The notes under the pieces: generated by a model
Databases searched by the model: none
Seen by the model: the letters and a program-made list of their open reading frames with translations, nothing else
Told to the model about the DNA's origin: nothing
Shown here: positions 1 through 9,342 of the stretch, in pieces
Numbering within the stretch: position 1 is the first letter of the stretch
Layout of the letters: each line of letters begins with the position of its first letter
Translations under genes and position numbers: made by a program
From: Flavobacteriia bacterium
GTDB lineage: Bacteria > Bacteroidota > Bacteroidia > Flavobacteriales > Schleiferiaceae
NCBI GenBank assembly: GCA_009921445.1
Contig: RFXV01000004.1
Span: forward strand, 1 to 34,775
Length of the DNA: 34,775 nucleotides
Reading direction: 5' to 3'

Positions 1-1794
1 CCACTTTGGTTCCTCACAGGATTGAGTCCCAACACCGCGTATGAGTATTATGTGATCGAAGTGTGCGGAAACGGCGGACAAAGTGTTCCGAGCGCACGCT
101 TCAGCTTTACAACAGCACCGGCACCGAGCTGTCAGCCACCAACCAATCTGAGTGCCGGCAACATCAGCACCTCCGGAGCCACCTTGAGCTGGACCGCAGG
201 AAACACCTCTTACACTGAGCATGCGCTGGAATATGGACCTGTTGGTTTTGCACAAGGGTCGGGAACTGCGATCACGGGCATCAAGTCATTGACCACCACA
301 CTCTCGGGATTGAGCCCCAACACACAGTATGAGTTCTATGTGACCGAAGACTGTGGAAACGGCAGCCAAAGCAGCCCGAGTGCGCGCTATCCATTCACCA
401 CGGCCCAGTTGGCCTGTATTGCCCCGGGCAATCTCGATGCCAGCAACATCACGCACAACTCTGCCCAGTTGAGCTGGACAGCCGGTGGCACGGAGACCCA
501 ATGGGAGATCAGTATCGATCTCACTGGATTGGGTACGGTGTTCGGTGCCCGGTATATCGTGAATGCGCCTTCTTTCTCTGCAACCAATCTGACGGCATCG
601 GTCACCTACGACTTCTTTGTTCGTTCACTCTGCACCGCTGGAGACAGCAGCGACTGGTCTGGACCCTACACTTTCGCAACCAGTGTTCCTCCACCTCCAC
701 CAGCAGCATGCCTGGCCATTGACTCCATATCGATCCTGAACGCCAAACAAGGCTCCATGCGCGCCCACTTTGCCGCTGCTTCGGGGACCATTCGCCGCAT
801 GCAATTCATGCCTGTAGGTGATTCACTGAACCTTCGCACCAAGGCCATCGCTTCATCCAGCCAGACCATCAAGAACTTCAATGCCACTCCTTTCTTCAAT
901 AAGGATGTGGCCGTTTGGTTGCAGTTGGACACAACAGGCAATGGAGACTGGTCGACACAGGGCTGTGGAGATACACTCTTCCTCCCCTGTAAGGACCAGA
1001 CCCTGCAGATGGTCGAGCAACGGGCTGCGACCTGTGCCGCAGACTCGGTCATGGTGCGTGCAGGCTATGCAGGCGGATATGGCACACCCACTATCCTTTG
1101 GAGCAATGGAGCCACCACCAAACGCACATTTGCCCAGCAGGGACAGACCCTGACCGTGACCATCACGGATGCGTCCGGATGTGCGGTCTCTGATTCGATA
1201 ACTGCCTCTGCCCTGGACAACACGGCTGTTCCTGGCAACTGGACCTTACTCAAGGGCGGACCCACCATTTTCAATGGAAGCTTCACAGCACCCAGTCTGC
1301 CTTCAGGAGCTACACTGATCGGTTACCGGATGGCCTATCGCCTCAGAGGCACACAGACCTGGACGAATACGCCGCTGAGCCAGAACACCACCATCTCCGT
1401 GGACTTTACCGGCTCCGGGCTGCCAGGTGGCAACTACGAGTTTGTGGCCTTTACGCGTTACCGGCTGAATGGGGTAGCGACCAATTCCAACTTCACCTGC
1501 CGGATCGCCAAAGGCTACAACGGCTCTGGAGGGAAGCGCGCCTCGTCCTCAGCGAGCGGCGCGGATGAAAATGCCATACGCATCTATCCCAACCCCGTGG
1601 AAAACACCTTGTACGTTTCCGCCGGATCGGGTGCAGAGATCAGCCTGTTGGATGCGAGTGGAAAAACCATCGCCGTGCAGACCTCGGGAACTGCAGAAGT
1701 TCAGTTCGATATGAGCGCATTGGCGCAAGGGGTCTATATGCTGTTGATCCAGACCGAAGATGAGTTCCTGACCGAGCGCATCGTGAAGAATTGA
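1..1794 (+). CDS. Cell-surface/secreted protein with FN3-like repeats, SprB-like segment and C-terminal T9SS type A sorting domain (5' partial)
   Basis: Frame is open from base 1 (PLWFLTGLSPNTAYEYY...), so the listed ATG at 22 is probably internal. FN3-like motifs (LSGLSPNTQYEFYV, ATLSWTAG), SprB-like 'PTILWSNGATT', C-terminus 'IRIYPNPVENTLYVS...GVYMLLIQTEDEFLTERIVKN' typical of T9SS type A. Confidence 0.88.
   Translation, partial: PLWFLTGLSPNTAYEYYVIEVCGNGGQSVPSARFSFTTAPAPSCQPPTNLSAGNISTSGATLSWTAGNTSYTEHALEYGPVGFAQGSGTAITGIKSLTTTLSGLSPNTQYEFYVTEDCGNGSQSSPSARYPFTTAQLACIAPGNLDASNITHNSAQLSWTAGGTETQWEISIDLTGLGTVFGARYIVNAPSFSATNLTASVTYDFFVRSLCTAGDSSDWSGPYTFATSVPPPPPAACLAIDSISILNAKQGSMRAHFAAASGTIRRMQFMPVGDSLNLRTKAIASSSQTIKNFNATPFFNKDVAVWLQLDTTGNGDWSTQGCGDTLFLPCKDQTLQMVEQRAATCAADSVMVRAGYAGGYGTPTILWSNGATTKRTFAQQGQTLTVTITDASGCAVSDSITASALDNTAVPGNWTLLKGGPTIFNGSFTAPSLPSGATLIGYRMAYRLRGTQTWTNTPLSQNTTISVDFTGSGLPGGNYEFVAFTRYRLNGVATNSNFTCRIAKGYNGSGGKRASSSASGADENAIRIYPNPVENTLYVSAGSGAEISLLDASGKTIAVQTSGTAEVQFDMSALAQGVYMLLIQTEDEFLTERIVKN
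19..411 (+). repeat. Tandem FN3-like repeat with 288-nt (96-codon) period; diverged copies at about 19-123 and 307-411
   Basis: ggattgagtcccaacaccgcgtatgagtattatgtg... at 19 and ggattgagccccaacacacagtatgagttctatgtg... at 307 align in frame with matching downstream sequence (GNGxQSxPSAR). Confidence 0.7.
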
Positions 1795-1816
1795 TCACCC
1801 GTGCAAGTGCCTTTTC

Positions 1817-1842
1817 AAGCCCCGCAGACGCGGGGCTTTTTT
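1817..1842 (+). terminator. Rho-independent terminator
   Basis: AAGCCCCGC-AGAC-GCGGGGCTT perfect 9-bp stem followed by a T run, 22 nt after the T9SS gene stop. Confidence 0.9.
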
Positions 1843-1907
1843 AATCTGCCCATCCCTCTGTACGCTCCCGCTTAAAGAACCTTTTCGCTCGTTCTTGTTA
1901 AGAGCCT

Positions 1908-2195
1908 ATGAGAAAAGTCGCGCCCGAACTTTCGGATGAAGACATCGACCGCATTATATCAATGGCCTGGGAAGACCGAACCCCATTCGATGCCATCGAA
2001 GACCAATTCGGGCTAAAGGAGCAGCAGGTGATCGAACTCATGCGCCGGCAATTGAAACGCAGCTCCTGGAAACGCTGGAGAAAGCGCGTACAGGGAAGGG
2101 CCACCAAACACAGGGCGCTTGCCCCACCCGGTACGGACCGATTCAAGAGTGCCATGCAGCGTGTGATCACGGGAAATCGGATCTCCAAACGCTGA
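1908..2195 (+). CDS. TIGR03643/DUF2805-like family protein
   Basis: 95 aa; 'LSDEDIDRIISMAWEDRTPFDAIEDQFGLKEQQVIELMRRQLKRSSWKRWRKRVQGRATKH' resembles this small family. Confidence 0.8.
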   Translation: MRKVAPELSDEDIDRIISMAWEDRTPFDAIEDQFGLKEQQVIELMRRQLKRSSWKRWRKRVQGRATKHRALAPPGTDRFKSAMQRVITGNRISKR

Positions 2196-2250
2196 TCTCT
2201 TGAGAAGACTGAAACCTTCTAAAGTGTAATTTGTGCTAAAATCAACGACC

Positions 2251-2766
2251 ATGCGCACCTTCATCTTTGCAGCCTTTCTTACTGGCCTGCTTAGCCCGAT
2301 AGCCTTAGAAGCACAGAAAAAATGCAAATACGACTTCGATGAGCAGGACCCCATGACGGAGGTCCGGGTGCGAAGAAACAAGATCAAGGTGAAGCGCTTT
2401 TTCCTTGTCAATTTTTATAGAAAAGGAGATGAATACCGAGTAGAATTGGAGATCGCATTGGCCGGGGAGCGAAACTTCATCGTGCCCGAGGGCAATGAAC
2501 TGCAGCTCAAACTGGGAAATGGAACGATTCTTCGCTTTCCGGCTGCCGAAGACGCCTCACCTGTTTCATATGTCGCAGGAAATCAAGTTGCCACCAATTT
2601 TGCCATTACCCATCACTGTACTCGCGATCAGATGGAACTCCTTGCAGCTCATGGCTTTCGGGTGGTGAGCACAGCTGTAGGTGATCAGACCTATACCTTG
2701 GAGATCAAGGAAAAGAAGGTGAGCAAAAATGCGCGGGATGCAGCCTGTATCCTGGTCGACCCCTGA
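2251..2766 (+). CDS. Hypothetical secreted protein
   Basis: Start MRTFIFAAFLTGLLSPIALEAQ looks like a signal peptide; upstream ATG at 2233 less likely. Confidence 0.65.
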   Translation: MRTFIFAAFLTGLLSPIALEAQKKCKYDFDEQDPMTEVRVRRNKIKVKRFFLVNFYRKGDEYRVELEIALAGERNFIVPEGNELQLKLGNGTILRFPAAEDASPVSYVAGNQVATNFAITHHCTRDQMELLAAHGFRVVSTAVGDQTYTLEIKEKKVSKNARDAACILVDP

Positions 2767-2803
2767 GAAAAGAACAAGCCGCCCAATGGCCGCTGCACTT
2801 GAC

Positions 2804-2811
2804 TAACTTTG
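2804..2811 (+). promoter_or_regulatory. Bacteroidota -7 box TAACTTTG upstream of yicC
   Basis: Matches TAnnTTTG 16 nt before ATG 2828; no TTG -33 element at the usual spacing. Confidence 0.5.
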
Positions 2812-2827
2812 ACCAAACCCACGGATT

Positions 2828-3691
2828 ATGATCCTTTCCATGACCGGATACGGCAAGGCCGAAAAAGAAACACCGGACTTCATGCTGACCGTGGAGGTGC
2901 GCAGCCTGAACTCAAAGCAGCTCGATCTGCACTTGAAGATCCCTTCCCTGTTCCGCCCCTTTGAGCAGGACCTGCGCCAGCTATGTCAAAAGACGCTGCA
3001 ACGCGGAAAAGTGGAGCTCTCCATGAACTTGCGGGAGACCACACAGAACTCGGCCTATATGATCGATGAACAGCTTTTTGATCGCTACCACAAGCAGCTC
3101 CAGGAACTCGCCCAGCGCATCGGTTCCACTCAGGATCTTTTGGGTCAGTTACTCCGCATGCCCGATGTGTTGCGTCAAGAAGAAAAGGTCCTGGACGAAG
3201 GCTACAAAAAGGAGGTGCTGGCGCTCACCGAAGAGGCACTCCAAAATCTCAGCGAACACCGGGAAAAAGAAGGTCAGGCCATGCATGCCGACCTGATCGC
3301 CAATGCGACATCCATCGGTATGTTGCTCGATGAACTGGCGCCCTTTGAAGAAGAGCGCAACCAGAAACTAAAGGACCGTCTGCAGGGTCAACTCGAACAG
3401 TGGAAGAAAGAACTTGATGCCTCCCGCTTCCACCAGGAGGTCGTCTACTATCTGGAGAAATGGGACATCAATGAAGAGCGGGTGCGGCTCCGTCATCATC
3501 TGCAGATGTTCCGGGAGGTGATGGACGGCGAAACCCGACAGGGACGAAAATTGCAGTTCGTCGCTCAAGAGATCGGTCGGGAGGTCAATACCATTGGATC
3601 CAAGTGCCAGAATGCACAGATGCAGCAGCGGGTGGTGCAGATGAAGGACCATTTGGAACAGATCAAGGAACAACTCGGAAACATCCTCTAA
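2828..3691 (+). CDS. YicC family protein
   Basis: MILSMTGYGKAEKE...VEVRSLNSKQLDLHLKIP and C-terminal 'REVNTIGSKCQNA' characteristic of YicC; next to gmk. Confidence 0.93.
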   Translation: MILSMTGYGKAEKETPDFMLTVEVRSLNSKQLDLHLKIPSLFRPFEQDLRQLCQKTLQRGKVELSMNLRETTQNSAYMIDEQLFDRYHKQLQELAQRIGSTQDLLGQLLRMPDVLRQEEKVLDEGYKKEVLALTEEALQNLSEHREKEGQAMHADLIANATSIGMLLDELAPFEEERNQKLKDRLQGQLEQWKKELDASRFHQEVVYYLEKWDINEERVRLRHHLQMFREVMDGETRQGRKLQFVAQEIGREVNTIGSKCQNAQMQQRVVQMKDHLEQIKEQLGNIL

Positions 3692-4257
3692 TGAGTGGAA
3701 AGTTGCTCATATTCAGTGCGCCATCGGGAGCCGGAAAGTCGACCATTGTTCGTCGGCTGCTCCAGGAACTCTCCCAGCTGTCTTTCAGCATTTCGGCCAC
3801 CTCACGTGCGCCACGCGAGGGGGAAGAAGAGGGCACGCACTACTACTTTCTCACCGAATCGGAATTCCGTGAGGAGATCGAAAAGGATGCATTTCTCGAA
3901 TGGGAGGAAGTGTATTCCGGCGTATTCTACGGAACCCTTCGACAGGAAGTGGAGCGGCTCTGGGCCATTGGTAAGCAGGTCGTCTTTGACATCGACGTTC
4001 AGGGAGGACTGAACCTCAAGGCCCAATTCCAGAACCGAGCACTGGCCCTCTTCATCCAACCACCAAGCCTGCAGATCCTCGAAGAGCGCCTCAGAGGAAG
4101 GGGAACAGAATCTGAGCAGCAGCTGAAGATGCGCATCGAAAAGGCAGGAAAGGAAATGGAACTGGCCGATCGATTCGATGGCATCATCCTGAACGACGAT
4201 CTGGAAAAGGCCGTGGAACAGGCCTTGGAGCAGATACGGAATTTTCTCTTCGAGTGA
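3691..4257 (+). CDS. gmk: Guanylate kinase
   Basis: MSGKLLIFSAPSGAGKSTIVRRLL P-loop, 'SISATSRAPREGEEEGTHYYFL'. Start ATG 3691 overlaps the yicC stop by one base (TAATG). Confidence 0.96.
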   Translation: MSGKLLIFSAPSGAGKSTIVRRLLQELSQLSFSISATSRAPREGEEEGTHYYFLTESEFREEIEKDAFLEWEEVYSGVFYGTLRQEVERLWAIGKQVVFDIDVQGGLNLKAQFQNRALALFIQPPSLQILEERLRGRGTESEQQLKMRIEKAGKEMELADRFDGIILNDDLEKAVEQALEQIRNFLFE

Positions 4258-4820
4258 AAAAGATCGGTCTTTTCTTCGGTTCATTCAACCCGGTACACAC
4301 CGGACATATGGTCATTGCCCAGCACATTCAGCAGCACTTCCCTCTGGACGAGGTCTGGCTGGTGGTGAGCCCGCAGAATCCATTCAAGGAAAAGAAGAAT
4401 CTGCTGCCCGAACGAACGCGCTGGAACATGGTGGATCTGGCCATTGGTGAGGCCATAGGACTCCGGGCTTCCGATGTGGAATTCGCGCTCCAGCGCCCCA
4501 GCTATACGGTCGCTACCCTGGCCCATTTGAAAGAGAAACATCCGGAATTCCTATTCCATCTGATCATGGGCAGCGACAACCGGAAGAATCTCCACAAGTG
4601 GCGGAACGGAGATTACATCGAGACTCATTTCCCCATCATTGTGTACCCCAGAGGAACAGATGTCGCACAGCCCATGACCAATACTCATTGGGTGGATGCA
4701 CCACGCATGGAGATCTCTTCGAGCCACATCCGCCAGGAATTGAAGGCGGGCAAAGAAGTGCGCTATCTGCTGCCCGAAAAGGTCTGGGAATATCTAACAG
4801 ACAGCGATCTGTACAGATAA
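4254..4820 (+). CDS. nadD: Nicotinate-nucleotide adenylyltransferase
   Basis: KKIGLFFGSFNPVHTGHMVIAQ; GTG start overlaps gmk stop (GTGA). Confidence 0.95.
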   Translation: MKKIGLFFGSFNPVHTGHMVIAQHIQQHFPLDEVWLVVSPQNPFKEKKNLLPERTRWNMVDLAIGEAIGLRASDVEFALQRPSYTVATLAHLKEKHPEFLFHLIMGSDNRKNLHKWRNGDYIETHFPIIVYPRGTDVAQPMTNTHWVDAPRMEISSSHIRQELKAGKEVRYLLPEKVWEYLTDSDLYR

Positions 4821-4924
4821 AAAGCGGCTTGTAAAGCCTGGCCTTCAAAGGTCCCTGATGCCCTTTGGGACATCTTGCTTCCCACCAATTTTTAACGGAG
4901 ATTGTTGCTGAAGTGGGAACCCAA

Positions 4925-7657
4925 ATGAAGACCTCTGCACACTTTTTGGATCACCTAGCCGACCGGATCGCTGAATCTCCTGAAGATCAGTGGAAAGGCC
5001 ATCTGGTCATTCTGCCCAGCCAGCGGGCAGGACTTCACCTGCGCCATGCGCTCATCCGACGTGCCAACAAGGCCTTCATCCACCCACACATTCTGACAAC
5101 AGAATCTTTTGTCCGCGAATTGAGCGGTTCCCGTCGGATCGATCCCGTTCGGGAACTGAGCATGCTCTTTTCGGCCTATTGCGCCACACATCAGCGCCCT
5201 GAGGGCTTTGATGCCTTTATGAAATGGGCACCTCTATTTCTGAGCGATCTGAACGAGGCCGACCGGCACCTTGCGCCCATGGCCGAACTCTACCGCTTCA
5301 CCTCGGATGTCAAACGACTTGAGCGCTGGTCTGCTGAAGAAGAAGAGGACCGCACAGACATGATCCGCTCCTACCTCCACTTCTGGGAGCGCCTTGACGA
5401 TATGCGCTGCACCTTCCAGGAGCTCTGTCAAAAGAGCGGACTCATTCCGCAAGGACTCGCCTACAGAATGGCCGCCGAAGGCTTTTCTCAGCTGTGGCCT
5501 GAATGGAAAAAAAGTCAGGGAGTGGAGCGCATATGGATCGCCGGACTCAATGCCTTGAACAAGGCAGAAGAGGAGATCTTCGCCGCTTTGCGCAAGGAAG
5601 AATGTGTTTTCCTCTTCGATCTTCCAGAGATCCTCGGAGCCGGTGGACAAGAGGCCGGACAATTCATCCGGCAGTATCTGAAGTGGGAAAAGACCAGCAC
5701 TCAGCAGATCACACCCTCTGACCATATTCGGGAATGGACCATCAGCTCGACTCCGGGCCAGCAGGAACAGTATGCACTGGTACGAGAGATCCTGGAGGGA
5801 CTCATCGAAGAAAAGGGCATGGCTGTGCTCGAGCGAACAGCCCTCGTTCTCACCGAAGAAAGTGATCTGTTGCCTGCGCTGAGCGCACTTCCTGAGGCGG
5901 TAAAGAAGGTCAACATCACCATGGGCCTTCCGCTGAAGGATCACCCGATGACCCAGATCATCTCACGCCTCATGCAACTGCTCGCCTCCGATTGGCAGAC
6001 GGGCGCATCTGCCGATCTGCTCCGTGATCTGGTGCTGAGCCTGCATCCGCTTGTGGGACCCGGGGTGTTCACAGAGCCCGAATGGGCCCTGGGAAGCCGG
6101 ATAGACCGCTCTGAGTGGAAGCAGTTCTGGACCAATGGAAGGGCTACAGAGCTGAATATGGAGCCGCCGCCAGAGCCCGTGACTGGTGCCCTTGAACTGG
6201 GTACCTGGCTGGTTGCCCGCCTGCCCGAAGGAATGAACAAGAGTTGTCTGGAGGAGATCCTGCAGCAGCTGAAAGAGCTGCAGAGACTGCAGAAAGAAAT
6301 TTCACAAGAGAACGGATCGGACATCAAAGATGTGGAACGTCTGTTCCGTCTTCTGATGAAGGATGCCCAACTCGATTTCCGGGGCGAACCGCTTGAAGGT
6401 CTGCAGATCATGGGCATACTCGAATCCAGGGCACTGGAGTTCGACCATGTGCTTTTCACCTCTCTGAACGAAGGCTGTCTGCCTAAGGGACGGCCCGTAC
6501 AATCGATGTTTCCCTATGAGCTTAGAAAAGCACACGGCCTGCCGGATCACGGAGAAAAAGACAGCATCTATGGCTATCATTTCCTGCGGCTGCTCGCGCG
6601 AAGCAAGCGCGCTTGGATGATCTACAGCATGGGTTCGGATGGCGTACAGGCCTCAGAACCCAGCCGATTCCTTCTGCAGATCAGGCACGAATGGACCAAG
6701 TGGTATGACAGCCAATTGCGGTTGGATTCAGAAGTGCGCATCGCACCGCCTTCCGCCCCACAAGCTGAGGAACGGATCGCCAAGACCCCCGCCATACTCG
6801 ATTCCTTGGATCGCCTGCGGGAAAGAGGCTTCAGCCCAAGCGCACTGAACAGATACCTGAAAAACCCGATCGATTTTTATTTGAACTACTGCAGCGGCAT
6901 TCGCGAACCAAAGAGAAAGGGTCGGCTCGACTCCCTGGGGATGGGCCTGGTCTTCCATGAAGCGATCGACCGCTTTTTCAAGCCCTTTCTACAACAGGAA
7001 TTGAATGCGGAGCTGCTGGAGCTCGAAAAGAAACGCATCCCTGCCTGCCTGGAAGAAGCCTGTGAAAAATATGAGGTGAGCGCAGAGCGTTTGAGCGGAA
7101 CGGAACGACTGGCCTTCGATCTGTTGCCGGTACTTGTCGAAAAGAGTGTCCACCTGGACATTACCCTGCTCAGGAAAGGGCATACGATCGAGCTGCTCGC
7201 ACTTGAAGAATCACTCTCCGCTTCCCTGAATGAAAGGCTGACCATCAAGGGGAAGGTGGATCGGATCGACCGGGTGGATGGGGTTGTCCGGGTGATCGAC
7301 TACAAAACGGGAAACATCAGTTCGCTGGGCATTACAGACGCCGAGCAACTGACCGATGGGGAGCATGCAGCCGCCTTCCAGCTGATGATCTATGCCCTCA
7401 TGGCCCAAGGCCGATTCCCTGACGAAGAGTTCAATGCCTGCATCTACCTGACCAAGGAATGGTCCAAGGGACCCAAGAATCTGAGTTTTGGAGAAAATAA
7501 AGAGAAGACCTATTCGATCGATGCAGACCGGCTCATTGCTTTTAGAAAACAGCTCATTGACCTGATCGAAGAGATCCTCGATCCGACAGTGGATTTTGTA
7601 CATCTTGAACTGCACGAGGAATCCGAAGATGAGTCCAGAGAAAAGGAAGAGCGATGA
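4925..7657 (+). CDS. AddB-like PD-(D/E)XK nuclease family protein
   Basis: About 910 aa; C-terminal RecB-type nuclease motifs 'GLVFHEAIDRFF' and 'KGKVDRIDRVDGVVRVIDYKTG'; 'LESRALEFDHVLFTSLNEGCLP' resembles UvrD/AddB helicase motifs. Start at MKTSAHFLDH preferred over 4865. Confidence 0.87.
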   Translation: MKTSAHFLDHLADRIAESPEDQWKGHLVILPSQRAGLHLRHALIRRANKAFIHPHILTTESFVRELSGSRRIDPVRELSMLFSAYCATHQRPEGFDAFMKWAPLFLSDLNEADRHLAPMAELYRFTSDVKRLERWSAEEEEDRTDMIRSYLHFWERLDDMRCTFQELCQKSGLIPQGLAYRMAAEGFSQLWPEWKKSQGVERIWIAGLNALNKAEEEIFAALRKEECVFLFDLPEILGAGGQEAGQFIRQYLKWEKTSTQQITPSDHIREWTISSTPGQQEQYALVREILEGLIEEKGMAVLERTALVLTEESDLLPALSALPEAVKKVNITMGLPLKDHPMTQIISRLMQLLASDWQTGASADLLRDLVLSLHPLVGPGVFTEPEWALGSRIDRSEWKQFWTNGRATELNMEPPPEPVTGALELGTWLVARLPEGMNKSCLEEILQQLKELQRLQKEISQENGSDIKDVERLFRLLMKDAQLDFRGEPLEGLQIMGILESRALEFDHVLFTSLNEGCLPKGRPVQSMFPYELRKAHGLPDHGEKDSIYGYHFLRLLARSKRAWMIYSMGSDGVQASEPSRFLLQIRHEWTKWYDSQLRLDSEVRIAPPSAPQAEERIAKTPAILDSLDRLRERGFSPSALNRYLKNPIDFYLNYCSGIREPKRKGRLDSLGMGLVFHEAIDRFFKPFLQQELNAELLELEKKRIPACLEEACEKYEVSAERLSGTERLAFDLLPVLVEKSVHLDITLLRKGHTIELLALEESLSASLNERLTIKGKVDRIDRVDGVVRVIDYKTGNISSLGITDAEQLTDGEHAAAFQLMIYALMAQGRFPDEEFNACIYLTKEWSKGPKNLSFGENKEKTYSIDADRLIAFRKQLIDLIEEILDPTVDFVHLELHEESEDESREKEER

Positions 7658-8598
7658 AGGCCGACGAATACCCTGATCTGAAAAAGGCAGCCGAGCTTCT
7701 CGACGGGCAGATCCACCGCAGCCCGATACTGCGCAGCCAAACGATCGACAAGGCTTTGGGATGCGAAGTGCACTTCAAATCGGAGCATCTGCAAAAGACC
7801 GGGTCTTTCAAGGTTCGGGGTGCCTGCTACACCCTGCGCTCGATGTTGGCCGAGGAACGCAGCAAAGGCGTGATCACCCACTCGAGCGGCAACCACGGAC
7901 AGGCGCTGGCATGGGCCGGAAAAGCCCTTGACACGAAGGTGCATGTGGTCGTTCCTGAAGACGCGCCGAAAGTGAAGGTGGAAGCGATGCACGCCTATGG
8001 CGCACAGCTGCATTTCTGTGCCCCCGGACAGGCAGCCCGTGAGCAGTTGTGCAGCGAATTGATGGATGCGCACGGTTTCAGCTTTGTTCCGCCCTACGAC
8101 GACCCGCGCATCATTACGGGTCAATCCACTATGATGCAGGAATGCATCGAAGACATCAGCGGTCTGGATGCCGCCTTCGTTCCCGTGGGTGGAGGAGGTC
8201 TTTTGGCCGGAGCTCTTCTGGCTGCACGGCAGTTTCAACCCGACCTGAAAGTGTTCGGCGCAGAACCGCGCAATGCAGACGATGCCTTTCGCTCACTGGA
8301 ATCCGGTGTACGGCAGGAACAGCCCGCACCCGATACCATGGCCGACGGACTGAGGACGGCTCTGGGCGTACACAACTTTGCGATCATTCAGCAGGAAGCA
8401 GAAGGAATTGTAACCGTGACCGAGGAAGAGATACTGGAAGCCATGAAGTGGATCTACCGCTATTTGAAACAGGCGGTTGAACCCAGCGCAGCGGTTTCGC
8501 TTGCTTCCATCATCAAGGAAAAAGACAGATGGAAAGGACGGAAACTGCTCAGTGTATTATGTGGGGGTAACTCGGATCTGTCGGCTCTCCCTTTCTAG
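7654..8598 (+). CDS. PLP-dependent threonine/serine dehydratase-like enzyme
   Basis: 'KTGSFKVRGA' lysine motif, 'SSGNHGQALAWA', 'PVGGGGLLAGALLA'; no C-terminal regulatory domain. ATGA overlap with previous gene. Confidence 0.88.
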   Translation: MKADEYPDLKKAAELLDGQIHRSPILRSQTIDKALGCEVHFKSEHLQKTGSFKVRGACYTLRSMLAEERSKGVITHSSGNHGQALAWAGKALDTKVHVVVPEDAPKVKVEAMHAYGAQLHFCAPGQAAREQLCSELMDAHGFSFVPPYDDPRIITGQSTMMQECIEDISGLDAAFVPVGGGGLLAGALLAARQFQPDLKVFGAEPRNADDAFRSLESGVRQEQPAPDTMADGLRTALGVHNFAIIQQEAEGIVTVTEEEILEAMKWIYRYLKQAVEPSAAVSLASIIKEKDRWKGRKLLSVLCGGNSDLSALPF

Positions 8599-8610
8599 GC
8601 ACGCATCGAC

Positions 8611-8618
8611 TAATTTTG
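8611..8618 (+). promoter_or_regulatory. -7 box TAATTTTG upstream of purQ
   Basis: Matches TAnnTTTG, 16 nt before ATG 8635. Confidence 0.5.
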
Positions 8619-8634
8619 AAGCAAAATCTGATTC

Positions 8635-9342
8635 ATGCACTTTGGCGTTGTCCGCTTCCCCGGTTCGAATTGTGATCAGGACATGATCGATGCGCTTGGC
8701 AGCATCCTTGGTCATCAGGTGAGTGCCATCTGGCACAAAGACCGCGATCTGAAAGGTGTGGATGCCGTGGTGCTTCCAGGAGGCTTCAGTTATGGAGACT
8801 ATCTCAGGTCTGGAGCCATTGCCCGTTTTTCGCCCGTCATGGAAGAGGTGCTGCGATTTGCTGAGCAAGGTGGTTTTGTGTTGGGTGTCTGCAATGGATT
8901 CCAGGTGCTCTGCGAGAGTGGTTTGCTCCCCGGCGCCCTTCTGGCCAACGACAATCAGCGCTTCATCTGCAAGAATATCGAACTGATCGTGGCTTCCTTC
9001 AACAGTCCGATCACCGCGGAGTTGGAGGCCGAAAAGACCTACACCATTCCCATTGCACATGGCGAGGGCCGATACTACGCCGATGCAGAGACCATCGAGA
9101 GGCTCGAAGACAATGGACAGATCCTCTTTCGCTATGCCAACGAAGAAGGAGAAGCCAACGAGCAGACCAATCCGAATGGTTCCGTAGCGAACATTGCCGG
9201 CGTCTGCAACGAAGGACGGAATGTGATGGGAATGATGCCCCATCCGGAGCGGGCCGTTGACCCCGCCTTGGGAAATGTGGACGGAACGCCGCTGCTGCAA
9301 AGCATGATCACTTTCATGCAAGAGCAGACCGCACTGAGTTGA
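8635..9342 (+). CDS. purQ: Phosphoribosylformylglycinamidine synthase subunit PurQ
   Basis: Class I glutamine amidotransferase: 'FPGSNCDQDM', 'GGFSYGDYLRSGAIARFS', 'GVCNGFQVLCE', 'MMPHPERAVDP'. Confidence 0.96.
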   Translation: MHFGVVRFPGSNCDQDMIDALGSILGHQVSAIWHKDRDLKGVDAVVLPGGFSYGDYLRSGAIARFSPVMEEVLRFAEQGGFVLGVCNGFQVLCESGLLPGALLANDNQRFICKNIELIVASFNSPITAELEAEKTYTIPIAHGEGRYYADAETIERLEDNGQILFRYANEEGEANEQTNPNGSVANIAGVCNEGRNVMGMMPHPERAVDPALGNVDGTPLLQSMITFMQEQTALS

